From contig URXT01000013.1 in the NCBI GenBank assembly GCA_900551915.1, positions 1-53,462 on the forward strand: a stretch of 53,462 bases of DNA, given 5' to 3'. The stretch comes from an uncultured bacterium (GTDB taxonomy: Bacteria > Cyanobacteriota > Vampirovibrionia > Gastranaerophilales > Gastranaerophilaceae). This document shows positions 1-8,364 of the stretch, piece after piece. The notes under the pieces are model-generated. The model was not told the DNA's origin, ran no database searches, and worked only from the letters and a program-made list of their open reading frames with translations. The first letter of the stretch is position 1. Each line of letters opens with the position of its first letter. A program made the translations under genes and the position numbers.

Positions 1-212
1 TTTTGCAATTTAGCCGCTCACTACGGAGTTTCGGAAGTGACGGGTTCCATTCGCTGCCGCTCATTTCACCCTGCCGAAAACTGTTTCTTGGATTATTCGG
101 CCATCCGACTCCTTGCGTTCGCTTCAAATTGCTTTTGCAATTTAGCCGCTCACTACGGAGTTTCGGAAGTGACGGGTTCCATTCGCTCTCGCTCATTTCA
201 CCCTGCCGAAAA
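1..212. repeat. 132-bp-period tandem repeat, GC-richer than surroundings
   Basis: Bases 1-80 recur at 133-212 with only about two mismatches in 80 positions, so the unit is 132 bp, of which the first 80 bp are seen twice. The sequence is clearly GC-richer than the rest of the window and contains no gene I can support, although it is open in two forward frames. The window begins inside the array, so it probably extends to the left. It looks like an interspersed or tandem intergenic element rather than coding DNA. Confidence 0.75.
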
Positions 213-240
213 TCCAAAAAAAAACGATCTCGCGATCGTT
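213..240 (-). terminator. Rho-independent terminator for the minus-strand block
   Basis: Read on the minus strand, AACGATC, a GCGA loop and GATCGTT form a perfect 7-bp stem followed by a run of nine T. It lies about 165 bp past the stop of the 405-1406 gene and directly past the small minus-strand frame at 246-377, so it would end that transcript. Confidence 0.7.
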
Positions 241-245
241 GAAAA

Positions 246-377
246 TTAATAGGAAAAAGGGAAAGGAATTTTTTTGAAATTTTGTTCTGCTGCGAGTTTT
301 ATAACTTCGCAGGTTTGTCTGCCGGCTTTTGACCAGCATTTATTTATATTTATCAGAAAAGCCATTTTGTATGCCAT
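246..377 (-). CDS. Possible 43-aa small protein
   Basis: A short open frame lies between the stop of the 405-1406 gene and the terminator at 213-240. It would encode 43 residues (39 from an internal ATG at 365), with a basic, Cys-containing sequence ending in PFPFSY. The GGAAA upstream sits too close to the first ATG but is acceptably spaced for the second. There is no recognisable domain. Position in the transcript is the only argument; it may equally be untranslated 3' sequence. Confidence 0.2.
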   Translation of the reverse strand: MAYKMAFLININKCWSKAGRQTCEVIKLAAEQNFKKIPFPFSY

Positions 378-404
378 TTCCAATGTTGTTAGCTGATTTT
401 GGTA

Positions 405-1406
405 TTATCCGAAAGTTTTGAAAGTTGATTCAGTGTTCTTTTCGATAACTTTTGATACGGCATCCATTTCTGTCTGGATTGCATCTTGTTCTGTATCAAG
501 CTGTTTCAATCTCAATTCCAAATTTTTATCTTCAGCCTGAACAATTTCGATTTTTGCGTTGATGTCTTGAATTGCTTGATCATAAAGATATTTTTCATGT
601 TCATATTCATTCATAGCATCATCGTATGCACCCTGGTCTGTAACGGTTGCTGTAGTTAATGCATATTCAGTATATGTATTTGTACCGTCATTGTTCGGAA
701 TATGAATTGAAATGAATCTTCCGGATGTATCTCGTTCGACACGGCAGCCTTCAATAGCTTTAACTTCTTCGACTTTTTGTGCGCTGCCGATTGTATAACA
801 GTTGATGTTGCTTAATATATTTCCGTTTTGATCAACCATATTGGAATTTTTGTCAATGTCGGATTTTTTGTAGAAATACGGTTTTTGTTCTCCTGTTGTT
901 GTATCTTCAACATATCTGATGTACCATTCATCAGTACCGTACTTGTCTTGTAATTGTTGAGCCCAAGCTTTTTCTTCAGCCGCTTTTCTTGCTCTTTCTT
1001 CATCATTTTCAACGGAAGGATCTTCAGTTCCGAGAACTCTTAAGGCTTCTGAACCTACGTAATATTTCCCGCCTTGAACATTAATAATGCTTGAAGATGC
1101 TGCAACCGGTACATAATCGTCCTGCCATTTTGAAAGATAGCTTAAAGTGTATGTTCCGTCAGATTGAGCGATAAGAGCTGTAATTTCGTTTGTCAAAGCC
1201 CCGTCTTCAAAAGTGTAAACTGTTTTTGTGTAACTATCAACCGAAGGAGGTGTCGGAACTGACATTCCAAGGAGATCGTTATAGTAGTTTGCAGACTGGT
1301 TAGACAATGCGGTTCTTTGCTGGTTAACTTGTTGACCTTCGAACTCAACATTGGTTTTGCGAGCTGTCAAACCTAAAAATCTGGCTTGTGATGCTGCCAT
1401 TCCCAT
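405..1406 (-). CDS. Coiled-coil protein, paralogue of the 50090-51658 product
   Basis: A 333-aa protein of unknown function. Residues 1-76 and roughly 245-333 match the two ends of the 522-aa protein at 50090-51658: both start MGMAASQAR, continue LGLTARKTNVE, and end in STFKTF. The C-terminal 75 residues are a strong heptad-like coiled coil (LELRLKQLDTEQ). The middle (about 130-210) is acidic, divergent and holds only one degenerate unit of the domain repeated in the paralogue. There is no signal peptide and no membrane segment. The start has a good Shine-Dalgarno (GGAAAGG) at correct spacing. I recall such N-termini only from Gastranaerophilales-type genomes; a structural or secreted filament role is a guess. 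Confidence 0.85.
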   Translation of the reverse strand: MGMAASQARFLGLTARKTNVEFEGQQVNQQRTALSNQSANYYNDLLGMSVPTPPSVDSYTKTVYTFEDGALTNEITALIAQSDGTYTLSYLSKWQDDYVPVAASSSIINVQGGKYYVGSEALRVLGTEDPSVENDEERARKAAEEKAWAQQLQDKYGTDEWYIRYVEDTTTGEQKPYFYKKSDIDKNSNMVDQNGNILSNINCYTIGSAQKVEEVKAIEGCRVERDTSGRFISIHIPNNDGTNTYTEYALTTATVTDQGAYDDAMNEYEHEKYLYDQAIQDINAKIEIVQAEDKNLELRLKQLDTEQDAIQTEMDAVSKVIEKNTESTFKTFG

Positions 1407-1492
1407 AGCTGTCGACCTTTCCTTTCGTGTTGTGTACTTACATTTTTTGTTACGACAACATGAGAATTAATCTTTAATTTTTTGGTTAATCA

Positions 1493-1510
1493 TGTTACGA
1501 AATTGTAACA
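1493..1510. promoter_or_regulatory. Inverted repeat TGTTAC-N6-GTAACA upstream of the 405-1406 gene
   Basis: TGTTAC and GTAACA are separated by six bases, about 90 bp upstream of the minus-strand start at 1406 and just after the 1523-2014 gene. Another TGTTAC half-site lies nearby at about 1448. It could be an operator or a weak hairpin ending the upstream transcript; no T-run favours a terminator clearly. Confidence 0.3.
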
Positions 1511-1522
1511 ATTGGTTTTTTT

Positions 1523-2014
1523 TTAATTGCGAAAACGGTCTGAAATGTATGCCAGTATTGCGCCTCCGATTTCTTCATTCGGATCGAAATTTGTTTGCGG
1601 AGGGTTAACAGAATTCCTGAAAAGCATGGCCACAAGCGGGCCGAATGCATCAGGAACCTGAATTTTTCTGTAAATTCCGGCTAAAAATGTCTGAATGTTA
1701 GCAGAATTAGTGTTGTTGAAGCGCGAAAGCACAGGATACATTTTTTCAATCCCTTTTGTACCATTTTCAATCAGGCGGTCTGTGATGTAAAGAGTTTCGG
1801 TGATTTCAGCCTCATTGTCAGAGTTTGCAAGAATATTTGTGATGTAAGGCAGTGCATTTTCTTTTTGTTTGACAAAATAATCGACCTTGACCGGGTCAAC
1901 AAGAATGTGATTGCGCGCACCCTGTGGCATTTGGATTGAGTTCTGTGAATTTACCGGCGGCATTATATAAGGCATTTGCGCTATATTATTATATGGCTGA
2001 ACTGATTGAAGCAT
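1523..2014 (-). CDS. HEAT/ARM-like small helical protein
   Basis: A 163-aa protein of unknown function. After a Pro/Gln/Asn-rich N-terminus of about 35 residues it is all helical, with a repeat-like pattern (ALPYITNILANSDN, then IEKMYPVLSRFNNTNS) resembling HEAT or ARM helices. No catalytic motif is visible. The ATG at 2014 is chosen over one at 2041 because a near-perfect AGGAGG lies just upstream of it. It begins 14 bp after the stop of the 2028-3530 gene and is probably cotranscribed with it. A binding or adaptor role is inference only. Confidence 0.8.
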   Translation of the reverse strand: MLQSVQPYNNIAQMPYIMPPVNSQNSIQMPQGARNHILVDPVKVDYFVKQKENALPYITNILANSDNEAEITETLYITDRLIENGTKGIEKMYPVLSRFNNTNSANIQTFLAGIYRKIQVPDAFGPLVAMLFRNSVNPPQTNFDPNEEIGGAILAYISDRFRN

Positions 2015-2027
2015 TTTGGTTTTCCTC

Positions 2028-3530
2028 CTATGAATACACAAACGGCGGACCGTTTTTAATTTCGAACAAAATATTCTCTGCCATTGTTTTTAATTCTTCT
2101 TTTGGCTTGCCTTCGCGCGCCTGCTTGTAGAATTCATCCATCAAAGGCTGAATTGCCGCGTCTTTTTTTGATTTAAAGTTCTTTAATTCGGTTGAAACAA
2201 GTCTTTGTTGAAGTTCGGCTTCTGTGTCGGCGTTAAGCTTTTTGACCTGAACATCTTTAACTGCTTCCCCGACAAGTTTTCCGCTGTAGCCGATTGCCGT
2301 AAGCCCCGTTGTACCTAAGAAAAGCGCTTTAAATTGTTTATTTCCGGTGTCAAGAAGATAGTTGTAGAAAAATGCCCTGAAGTCGTTTACGTGAGAGTAA
2401 AAAGTGGTTTTTGGAATTGAACCGCCGCCGCAATGTGGGTTTGCGTCAACTGTTGATTTTTCAAATTCGTTTACCATTGACTTAATAAATGCTTCTTTAT
2501 CTTTCCAGTCAAGCGGTTTTAACCATTCTTCCATTTTTTCTTTTGACGGCTCAATTGATTTGAAAAGATTCTTTAAATCGGCTTTTGTCTGCTCGATATT
2601 GTCGGGGGTTGCTTTTTTTACGACTTCTTTAATCTCCGCGGAGGTTTCTTTGATGAATTTTTCAATATGCCCTTTGCTTTTTGTTAGATTTTTTAGTGCT
2701 AAAAATCCAAGCCCCACAATTCCGGCAAAAGTTCCGAGCCCTATTAATATATAATTAATATTGTCCTCTTTTTTGTTCTGACTGGCATGTTTTGCGTTTC
2801 CGCCCTTGAACATAAGAGCTTTGAAGGTTTCTTCGGAGAGTTGTTTTTTTTGCGGTTCGTATTTGAGATATTTGCTTAATTCAATTGCCTTTTGCGAGAG
2901 CATACTGCGCGTAATCTGGATTTTGCCCGCAAATGACTGGGTTTCAATGTCAATGAGTTTTTCCTGAAGATTTTTTTGAATATCCGCTTCTTTTTTCTTC
3001 ACCCAGACATCGCGAAATCCGTCAAAAAAGGTTTTTCCCATAAATGCCATTGCAGTTAGGGCAAAAACGCCGGTTCCTGCGGTGATTGTTTTCCAGTTCG
3101 GACATTCGACAATTCTATAGAGCGCCTGAATTGGTTCATCGTTGATTGCGACGTTTCTGATTGTGGGCTGAAGACGTTTGAGCGAATCAATTTTAAGATT
3201 AATCTTTGCGCTGTGGCTTATTAGTGCCGTAAGCCCTGCAATTGCGCCCATAACGCCAAGAGCGATTGCGCTTATCGGAACAAGGCTTTTTTCACCGGTA
3301 TTCTCTTTTTCGTAAAGCTTTTCAGGCATCCGCGAGTTTTTTGAGATTACAAGCGTGTCCATTGTGTCGTTAAGCGTAAGTGTCGGGTTTTGTGCCGTAT
3401 TATCTTTAATTAAAGAATTTACAAGAACGCCTTCTTTTGTGTCGTTGTTGGTTTTTCGCTGCGCTTTTGTCAAATTCCTCTGCTGGCGCAAAGTTTCGTT
3501 ATCATGAAAGGCATTATTATAAATGTCCAT
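2028..3530 (-). CDS. Duplicated multi-pass membrane protein of unknown function
   Basis: A 500-aa protein with four predicted membrane segments, near residues 83-105, 147-167, 258-280 and 400-418. It is built from two copies of the same module. The segment after the second membrane helix (165-200, GK...DVWVKKKEADIQKNLQ) matches the one after the fourth (417-452, GK...DVQVKKLNADTEAELQ), with both loops predicted to be charged helices. The start overlaps the end of the upstream 3517-4218 gene by 14 bp, which implies an operon and translational coupling. No known family was recognised; a scaffold or channel built by internal duplication is possible. Confidence 0.8.
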   Translation of the reverse strand: MDIYNNAFHDNETLRQQRNLTKAQRKTNNDTKEGVLVNSLIKDNTAQNPTLTLNDTMDTLVISKNSRMPEKLYEKENTGEKSLVPISAIALGVMGAIAGLTALISHSAKINLKIDSLKRLQPTIRNVAINDEPIQALYRIVECPNWKTITAGTGVFALTAMAFMGKTFFDGFRDVWVKKKEADIQKNLQEKLIDIETQSFAGKIQITRSMLSQKAIELSKYLKYEPQKKQLSEETFKALMFKGGNAKHASQNKKEDNINYILIGLGTFAGIVGLGFLALKNLTKSKGHIEKFIKETSAEIKEVVKKATPDNIEQTKADLKNLFKSIEPSKEKMEEWLKPLDWKDKEAFIKSMVNEFEKSTVDANPHCGGGSIPKTTFYSHVNDFRAFFYNYLLDTGNKQFKALFLGTTGLTAIGYSGKLVGEAVKDVQVKKLNADTEAELQQRLVSTELKNFKSKKDAAIQPLMDEFYKQAREGKPKEELKTMAENILFEIKNGPPFVYS

Positions 3531-4218
3531 TGTCTTCTAAATCCTTTTCGTTTTCGGTAAGTTTTTTATACAATTCGTGTATAAAGGTTCTTAATTCGAA
3601 GGTTTTCTTAGTTTCATCAATTTGTTTGTCTTCGTTTTCGGCGTCAAGCGGGCTGAAAATCGTAAATAAAGATTTTACTTTTTTCTTGAGTTCGCTGAAG
3701 GTTTCTGAAATTTTCTTTTCGACTGCCGCTTTAAGTTCGCCCATCATTGCTGTCAGCTTGTCTGAAATGTCTGCAAATTTCTGCTGAATTGTCTGAAATG
3801 CGGTTTGAATTGCAGCCGGAAGATTTTTTATAATGTTTAAAGTCCCGCCGAGAACTGTGTTTAGAACAAAATTTACGGGTTTGGCGATTATAGCCGGCGT
3901 GTTTTGAGTGAAAAACTGCGCCAGTTCAGCGACCCTTGCCCTTGCGTTTACCATTGAGGTTTGGAAATTCTGCATTTGAAGCGCATAATTTTGTAAATCC
4001 TGTTGGCGCCGGGCTTTTGCATTAGCCTGAGCTTTTAAAAAGGCTCCGATTGCCGCGCATTCGTTCCAGCTCATTTCTCCGGGTTTTGCAGAAAAGTCGG
4101 CTTTCCGCATTCCGCCTCCGCCGCCCATTCCGTTGCATATTGGGCATGCACCCAGCGGAAGCCCGTGCGGGCAGGTTCCGGCTTTAACTGTATTTGCGTT
4201 TAGTGTTGCTAACTGCAT
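3517..4218 (-). CDS. Zinc-knuckle plus coiled-coil protein
   Basis: A 233-aa protein and the first gene of the minus-strand block. Residues 16-28 carry a C-x-H-x6-C-x2-C motif (CPHGLPLGACPIC) that should bind one zinc ion. A Gly run (32-36) separates it from a basic helix (60-100), a more hydrophobic amphipathic segment (107-145) and a long acidic/basic coiled coil (145-225). It has no signal peptide. I have seen this Cys/His knuckle at the N-terminus of otherwise unrelated proteins from gut Melainabacteria, but know no function for it. A Shine-Dalgarno (AGAGGA) precedes the ATG. Confidence 0.8.
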   Translation of the reverse strand: MQLATLNANTVKAGTCPHGLPLGACPICNGMGGGGGMRKADFSAKPGEMSWNECAAIGAFLKAQANAKARRQQDLQNYALQMQNFQTSMVNARARVAELAQFFTQNTPAIIAKPVNFVLNTVLGGTLNIIKNLPAAIQTAFQTIQQKFADISDKLTAMMGELKAAVEKKISETFSELKKKVKSLFTIFSPLDAENEDKQIDETKKTFELRTFIHELYKKLTENEKDLEDNGHL

Positions 4219-4544
4219 TAAAAAATCCTCTTGTTTTAAACCGGAATTACCGGTTTACAGAGGACACCGAAAAAATTATAAACTTCTTCAATCAGCGCGT
4301 GAAGACAGTTTTTTCTTCGAGTGTTCCGGCTTTTACGGCTGCGGCTGCAGCTGGAGATGTCCACTCCATTTCCTCTTTTGATATTAAGATTAAAATAACC
4401 GCTGCGGCATGTCAAATTAATATCTGATTTTTGTTAATTTAGATTAAATAATATATTATGAATATATTTTATATAGTCAGTTAGAATTTATGTAAAAATT
4501 TTTTCATTAGACTAGCAAAAAAAAATATTCTCGGTTATTATATA
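4219..4544. other. Divergent intergenic region with a palindrome
   Basis: This 326-bp gap separates the minus-strand block from the plus-strand kinase. It contains an inverted repeat at 4237-4257 (TAAACCGG, five bases, CCGGTTTA) in the 5' leader of the minus-strand gene, and an AT-rich stretch from 4430 on that must hold the kinase promoter. Several short frames cross the middle part, but none has a convincing start or ribosome site. I saw no RNA gene. Confidence 0.5.
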
Positions 4545-4546
4545 AT
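4541..4546 (+). promoter_or_regulatory. Probable -10 box of the uridine kinase-like gene
   Basis: A consensus TATAAT lies in the AT-rich leader. It overlaps the upstream ATG at 4545, which argues that the transcript starts downstream and that translation begins at 4581. No good -35 hexamer is seen at 16-18 bp. Confidence 0.4.
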
Positions 4547-4580
4547 GCATATTAATATAATTGGATTTTTATATAATAAT

Positions 4581-5438
4581 ATGCAATTACTCATCGATAA
4601 AGAATTGAATTCTCAAGACAAAATTCTGAAACCTGATTTTAATTCAAGGACAGGAAGAGAATTACTCGCGTTCTATCTGCAAACTAAATTTAAACAGGTT
4701 TTTTCTTATGACAGACACTGTGAATCCCCTATCTTTAAAGAAATCAATCCTACTTTTATCCAGAGATTTACAAAACGCCTGATTACAAATCCGCGTAAAC
4801 GTATTTTGATAGGAATTACCGGAGAATCGGCCTGCGGCAAATCAACTATCTGCCGTGAACTCAAAAATCTGATTGAACAGCTTTCTATGCCGGTTTCGGT
4901 TTTGAGTACTGATAATTATTTTAACGACATTTCAGAGCTTATAAAAAAATACGGAAGTTTTGATAATGTCCGTGACAACGGTTATGATATCGATGCTCCC
5001 GAAAGCTTCCAGCTTGAACTTCTCAAAAAAGATTTGACAAATCTCGCCGAAGGTAAAAATATTAAAGCGCCGCGATATATTCCAAACGGAACAGGTGTTT
5101 CAATTCCCGAATCTTTTGATGTAACTTCTGATAAGCTCATTGTTGTTGAAGGTATTGCAACGATGTATGAAGATGTAAAAGATGTTTTTGATTTAAAGAT
5201 TTATATTGAAACCAGCAATGAAATCAGACGCGAACGCTTTATGAAGCGTGCCATCGAAGAGAGAAATCAAACTGAAGAAAATGCTTTAAAGCAGTGGGAT
5301 TACATTGTTAATGCAGGTATTAAATACGTTCAACCCGGAAGAAACTACGCAGATTTTGTGCTTGACGGAAATGTAAACCTTCAATATTTTGACAAAATCC
5401 TTGAATATATTCATGCGATTACAAATAATTTTCAATAA
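4581..5438 (+). CDS. Uridine kinase / phosphoribulokinase-type P-loop kinase
   Basis: A 285-aa kinase of the uridine kinase/PRK fold. A P-loop (GESACGKST) is followed by the family's aspartate in STDNYF, a YDIDAPESF segment like the substrate loop of uridine kinases, and VVEGIA, then R-rich lid residues (RRERFMKRAIEER). An extra 75 residues precede the P-loop, so the protein is longer than classical Udk (about 210 aa). The likely reaction is phosphorylation of a nucleoside or sugar using ATP; the exact substrate is not settled. An ATG at 4545 would add 12 residues but overlaps the -10 box. It is a single gene transcribed away from the minus-strand block. Confidence 0.75.
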   Translation: MQLLIDKELNSQDKILKPDFNSRTGRELLAFYLQTKFKQVFSYDRHCESPIFKEINPTFIQRFTKRLITNPRKRILIGITGESACGKSTICRELKNLIEQLSMPVSVLSTDNYFNDISELIKKYGSFDNVRDNGYDIDAPESFQLELLKKDLTNLAEGKNIKAPRYIPNGTGVSIPESFDVTSDKLIVVEGIATMYEDVKDVFDLKIYIETSNEIRRERFMKRAIEERNQTEENALKQWDYIVNAGIKYVQPGRNYADFVLDGNVNLQYFDKILEYIHAITNNFQ

Positions 5439-5652
5439 TTTTTCAAATTTGCTTAACATTCTTTACTAATTTTGTGCAAAATATAAAAATATGATAATAT
5501 TAAAAAAAGTCTCAGTTTATTTAGTTACAAACAGAAGAGAGATTGGAATGAAATACATTAAATAACTGATACGCTTTTGATTAATTTTACTATAATATAA
5601 TTGTACGAGTTAAAAGATAGAAGTAAACTGGTGACAAGTGATTGAAAGTTTT

Positions 5653-6426
5653 ATGAATAAATCGGAAAAGAATTTGGAAGAAAAAGAAGGCTCTCGAATA
5701 AGAAAGGCGGGAATAATTATTTCTGCAATATTTCTGTCAGTGCTGGTATTTATGGCTGCCGGATGTACCGGCGGAGGTTCAAATGTAGCTGATGTTGCTC
5801 CAGCCCCAAGCGCCCCGGCTCCCAGCAGCGATGTTTCAAAAGATGTTCCGGGCGATGATATTATGGTTGAACCGGGTTCTGCAGATATCATAAATACGCC
5901 GGAGGCTAAGTCTGAAAAGAAGAAAAAAGATAACAAGTCTGAAAATTTAGAAGATTCCGGTGATGTGGATGTAATTGCAGGTCAAAATGATAAAATGGTA
6001 GCTATGGTTGTTGAGGATTCTGGTCGTGCTAATCCATTTCAGCCATACCATGAAGTAAAAAAAGACGAAAAAAAATCTACGTTTGATCTTCAAAAAGCAA
6101 AATTACAGTATGATTTGGTTGATCCTCCAAATGCGGCTCAAGCTGACAGCGACGCTGAAAAAGTTTTGACAACAAAAGTCTCAGGCGTTATGTACGATAC
6201 TCAAAGTCCGTCCGCTATTCTTAATATTGAAGGATCGGATTATCTTGTAAGATCAGGTGATGTAATTAATGGGTACAAAATTTTAGCAATTAGTCCTTCT
6301 GTTGTAACTGTACAGCTTGGCGCAAATGTTTATAAAGCTGGAGTCGGAGAGCTTTTAGCAACAGATGGAATTCAATACAACACCATATCAAATTTAGACA
6401 AAAAATTTGGCGGTGCAAAAAAATAA
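5653..6426 (+). CDS. pilP: PilP-like pilus assembly lipoprotein
   Basis: A 257-aa envelope protein, first in the pilus operon. After a charged 20-residue N-terminus a hydrophobic segment ends in a lipobox (MAAGC), so it is probably lipid-anchored. A Pro/Ala- and Lys-rich linker follows. The last 100 residues (from AKLQYDL) have the HR/PilP beta fold pattern: SGVMYD...SAILNIEGSDYLVRSGD, then YKILAISPSVVTVQL. In known systems PilP/GspC-type domains dock the inner-membrane complex onto the secretin, and the secretin is the next gene. A GTG at 5638 is an alternative start; neither has a strong ribosome site. No pilM, pilN or pilO lies nearby. Confidence 0.65.
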   Translation: MNKSEKNLEEKEGSRIRKAGIIISAIFLSVLVFMAAGCTGGGSNVADVAPAPSAPAPSSDVSKDVPGDDIMVEPGSADIINTPEAKSEKKKKDNKSENLEDSGDVDVIAGQNDKMVAMVVEDSGRANPFQPYHEVKKDEKKSTFDLQKAKLQYDLVDPPNAAQADSDAEKVLTTKVSGVMYDTQSPSAILNIEGSDYLVRSGDVINGYKILAISPSVVTVQLGANVYKAGVGELLATDGIQYNTISNLDKKFGGAKK

Positions 6427-6447
6427 GTTAGATAAGCAGGAGCAGAT

Positions 6448-8349
6448 ATGAAAAATACAGTTCAAAAGAAAGTTTTAGCAAGTGCAATGTTACTGGCGTT
6501 TGCGCTGTCAAATTCCTCCGCTGCGGTATTGGCATCAGGTATAACAGGTAATTTCGGCAGCAGTATTAGTGAATCCTTACTGGCACAAGATGCGGAAGGT
6601 ATTAGGGGATTTAACTCTTCATCAGTTCTTCCTGATGTTTTTTCGGGCGTTTCGGCACAAGGAACAAGTTCTGATACCTTCTACAAACCTACTGAGACAA
6701 TAAAGCTAAGAGGGGATGTTTCCTTAACAGATAAAGATATCCCGGTAACGCTGAGTTTAAGAGATTCTGATGTTATGCAAGTCTTGAGGATGTTTGCCGA
6801 CAAGGCAGGTTTGAATATTATTTTTGATAGTGATGTTTCCGGCTCTGTTACAATGGACTTGGTAAATGTGCCCCTGAATGATGCTTTTGAACTAATTATG
6901 GAAATGAACCAGCTTTATTATTTAATTGATAATAATACGCTGATTGTATATTCTGACCCTGGTGCTTCAACTATTAACATGAGAGAGTTAATGGCTATTC
7001 CAGTTAAATATATTGATGCTATGCCAATGGCGAGTTTCTTGAACCAGAATATTTTTGGATTGAGAAAACCGGGCTTATCTAGTACAATGGTAGCAACAAC
7101 AAACCCGCGTAAGAATGAAGTTCTTATTTTCGGAACAAAAAATGATGCGGCAATGGCAAAGAAGATTATTGAACAGTTTGATACAAAGCCAGAGTTCAAA
7201 ACTTATAAAGTTAACCATGTAACTCCGGATGTTATGGCAGAAATGCTTTGCACACAGCTGTTACCAACAATCATAGATATTGATGCGGCAAAGAAAGGGT
7301 CACTTGGACAAGTTACGGGTGCAGCAGCAAGTTCTGGCGGCAAAGGTCTCTCTATCGGCGGAAGTACTGTTGCATGCGGCTATACTTCAAGCATGAACGC
7401 AAAAACTTCTTCCAGCGGAGGAGTTGTAGAATTTGATTCTTTACCGCTTTTGGCTTTAGAAGTTTCGTATTCTCCCGGATTGGGTACAATAAATATTATG
7501 GGGGCTACACCTCACCAGTTTTCTTTGATTGAAGATTTTATCAAAAAAAATGACAGAAAAGAACCGCAGGCTTACCTTGAAGTTTCAATCATAGAACTTA
7601 ACGAATCAGGAAGTAAAACTTTTGATAATGCTTGGCGCTTTGAAACCGACAATTTCTCCGCATCATTTACGGGTTCTGGCGGTACTAGAATAGGTGGTGC
7701 TAAAGATCAACCTATATATATAATTGATAAAGGCCATGTGAGGGGTAAAGCTTATATGTCATTATCATGGACATTGAATTATATTATCGAAAATAACAAA
7801 GGCCGTGTAGTTGCTAATCCGCGTATTTTGATTACTAACAGCCAGGAAGCTGTAATCGACTTGACAGAAGACTACGTTAAAACTGTAACTTCACAGGTCG
7901 TACAAGGTGTTCAGCAGGCAACTTCGCAAAAAGATTACGAAATTGGCGATGATAATGGTATTAAAGTTACAATTACACCATTTATCAGCCCGGATGGATA
8001 CGTAACTCTTGATATTACTCCTGAATACGCAACAATTAAAGAACAAATCTATACCGCAGGTGAAGATCCGAACAACCCGGATTTAACTGCAACCTTGCTG
8101 CAAAGACGCGACCTTGAATTAAAACAGGTTCGTATCAAAGACGGTGAAACACTTATCATCGGCGGTATGCTGAGAGATGAAGAAACAAAGGATATCAAAA
8201 AGATTCCATTCTTAGGTGATATTCCTTATGTCGGAGCATTATTCAGAAGTACAAACGTAAATAAAACTAAATCGGAAATGATTATTATGATTACTCCGAA
8301 AATCATTACTGACAATGAAGATGCTATCAGCGAACAGGAAACATTATAA
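6448..8349 (+). CDS. pilQ: Type IV pilus / type II secretion secretin (PilQ/GspD)
   Basis: A 633-aa outer-membrane pore subunit. A signal peptide (about 1-30) is followed by an STN/N0-like domain (residues 90-170: VTLSLRDSDVMQVLRMFADKAGLNIIF), an N1/NolW-like segment near 250-280 with a Gly/Ser-rich insertion at 285-325, and the secretin barrel domain (about 370-625). The barrel carries the hallmark VVANPRILITNSQEAVI and the end motif VRIKDGETLIIGGMLRDE with PFLGDIPYVGALFR. It lies 21 bp after the PilP-like gene and 15 bp before pilB, with all four pilus genes in one direction. Its size and order fit a pilus secretin rather than a full T2SS. Confidence 0.92.
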   Translation: MKNTVQKKVLASAMLLAFALSNSSAAVLASGITGNFGSSISESLLAQDAEGIRGFNSSSVLPDVFSGVSAQGTSSDTFYKPTETIKLRGDVSLTDKDIPVTLSLRDSDVMQVLRMFADKAGLNIIFDSDVSGSVTMDLVNVPLNDAFELIMEMNQLYYLIDNNTLIVYSDPGASTINMRELMAIPVKYIDAMPMASFLNQNIFGLRKPGLSSTMVATTNPRKNEVLIFGTKNDAAMAKKIIEQFDTKPEFKTYKVNHVTPDVMAEMLCTQLLPTIIDIDAAKKGSLGQVTGAAASSGGKGLSIGGSTVACGYTSSMNAKTSSSGGVVEFDSLPLLALEVSYSPGLGTINIMGATPHQFSLIEDFIKKNDRKEPQAYLEVSIIELNESGSKTFDNAWRFETDNFSASFTGSGGTRIGGAKDQPIYIIDKGHVRGKAYMSLSWTLNYIIENNKGRVVANPRILITNSQEAVIDLTEDYVKTVTSQVVQGVQQATSQKDYEIGDDNGIKVTITPFISPDGYVTLDITPEYATIKEQIYTAGEDPNNPDLTATLLQRRDLELKQVRIKDGETLIIGGMLRDEETKDIKKIPFLGDIPYVGALFRSTNVNKTKSEMIIMITPKIITDNEDAISEQETL

Positions 8350-8364
8350 AGAACAATAACAAAT

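Noticed and set aside
3..249. Two overlapping open forward frames (79 and 70 aa) across the tandem repeat
   Set aside because: The openness follows from the GC-richer repeat; no ribosome site, and the terminator hairpin lies inside them.
4133..4427. Forward open frames across the start of the zinc-knuckle gene and the divergent gap
   Set aside because: They are opposite to a real minus-strand gene or low-complexity Ala-rich, and lack ribosome sites.
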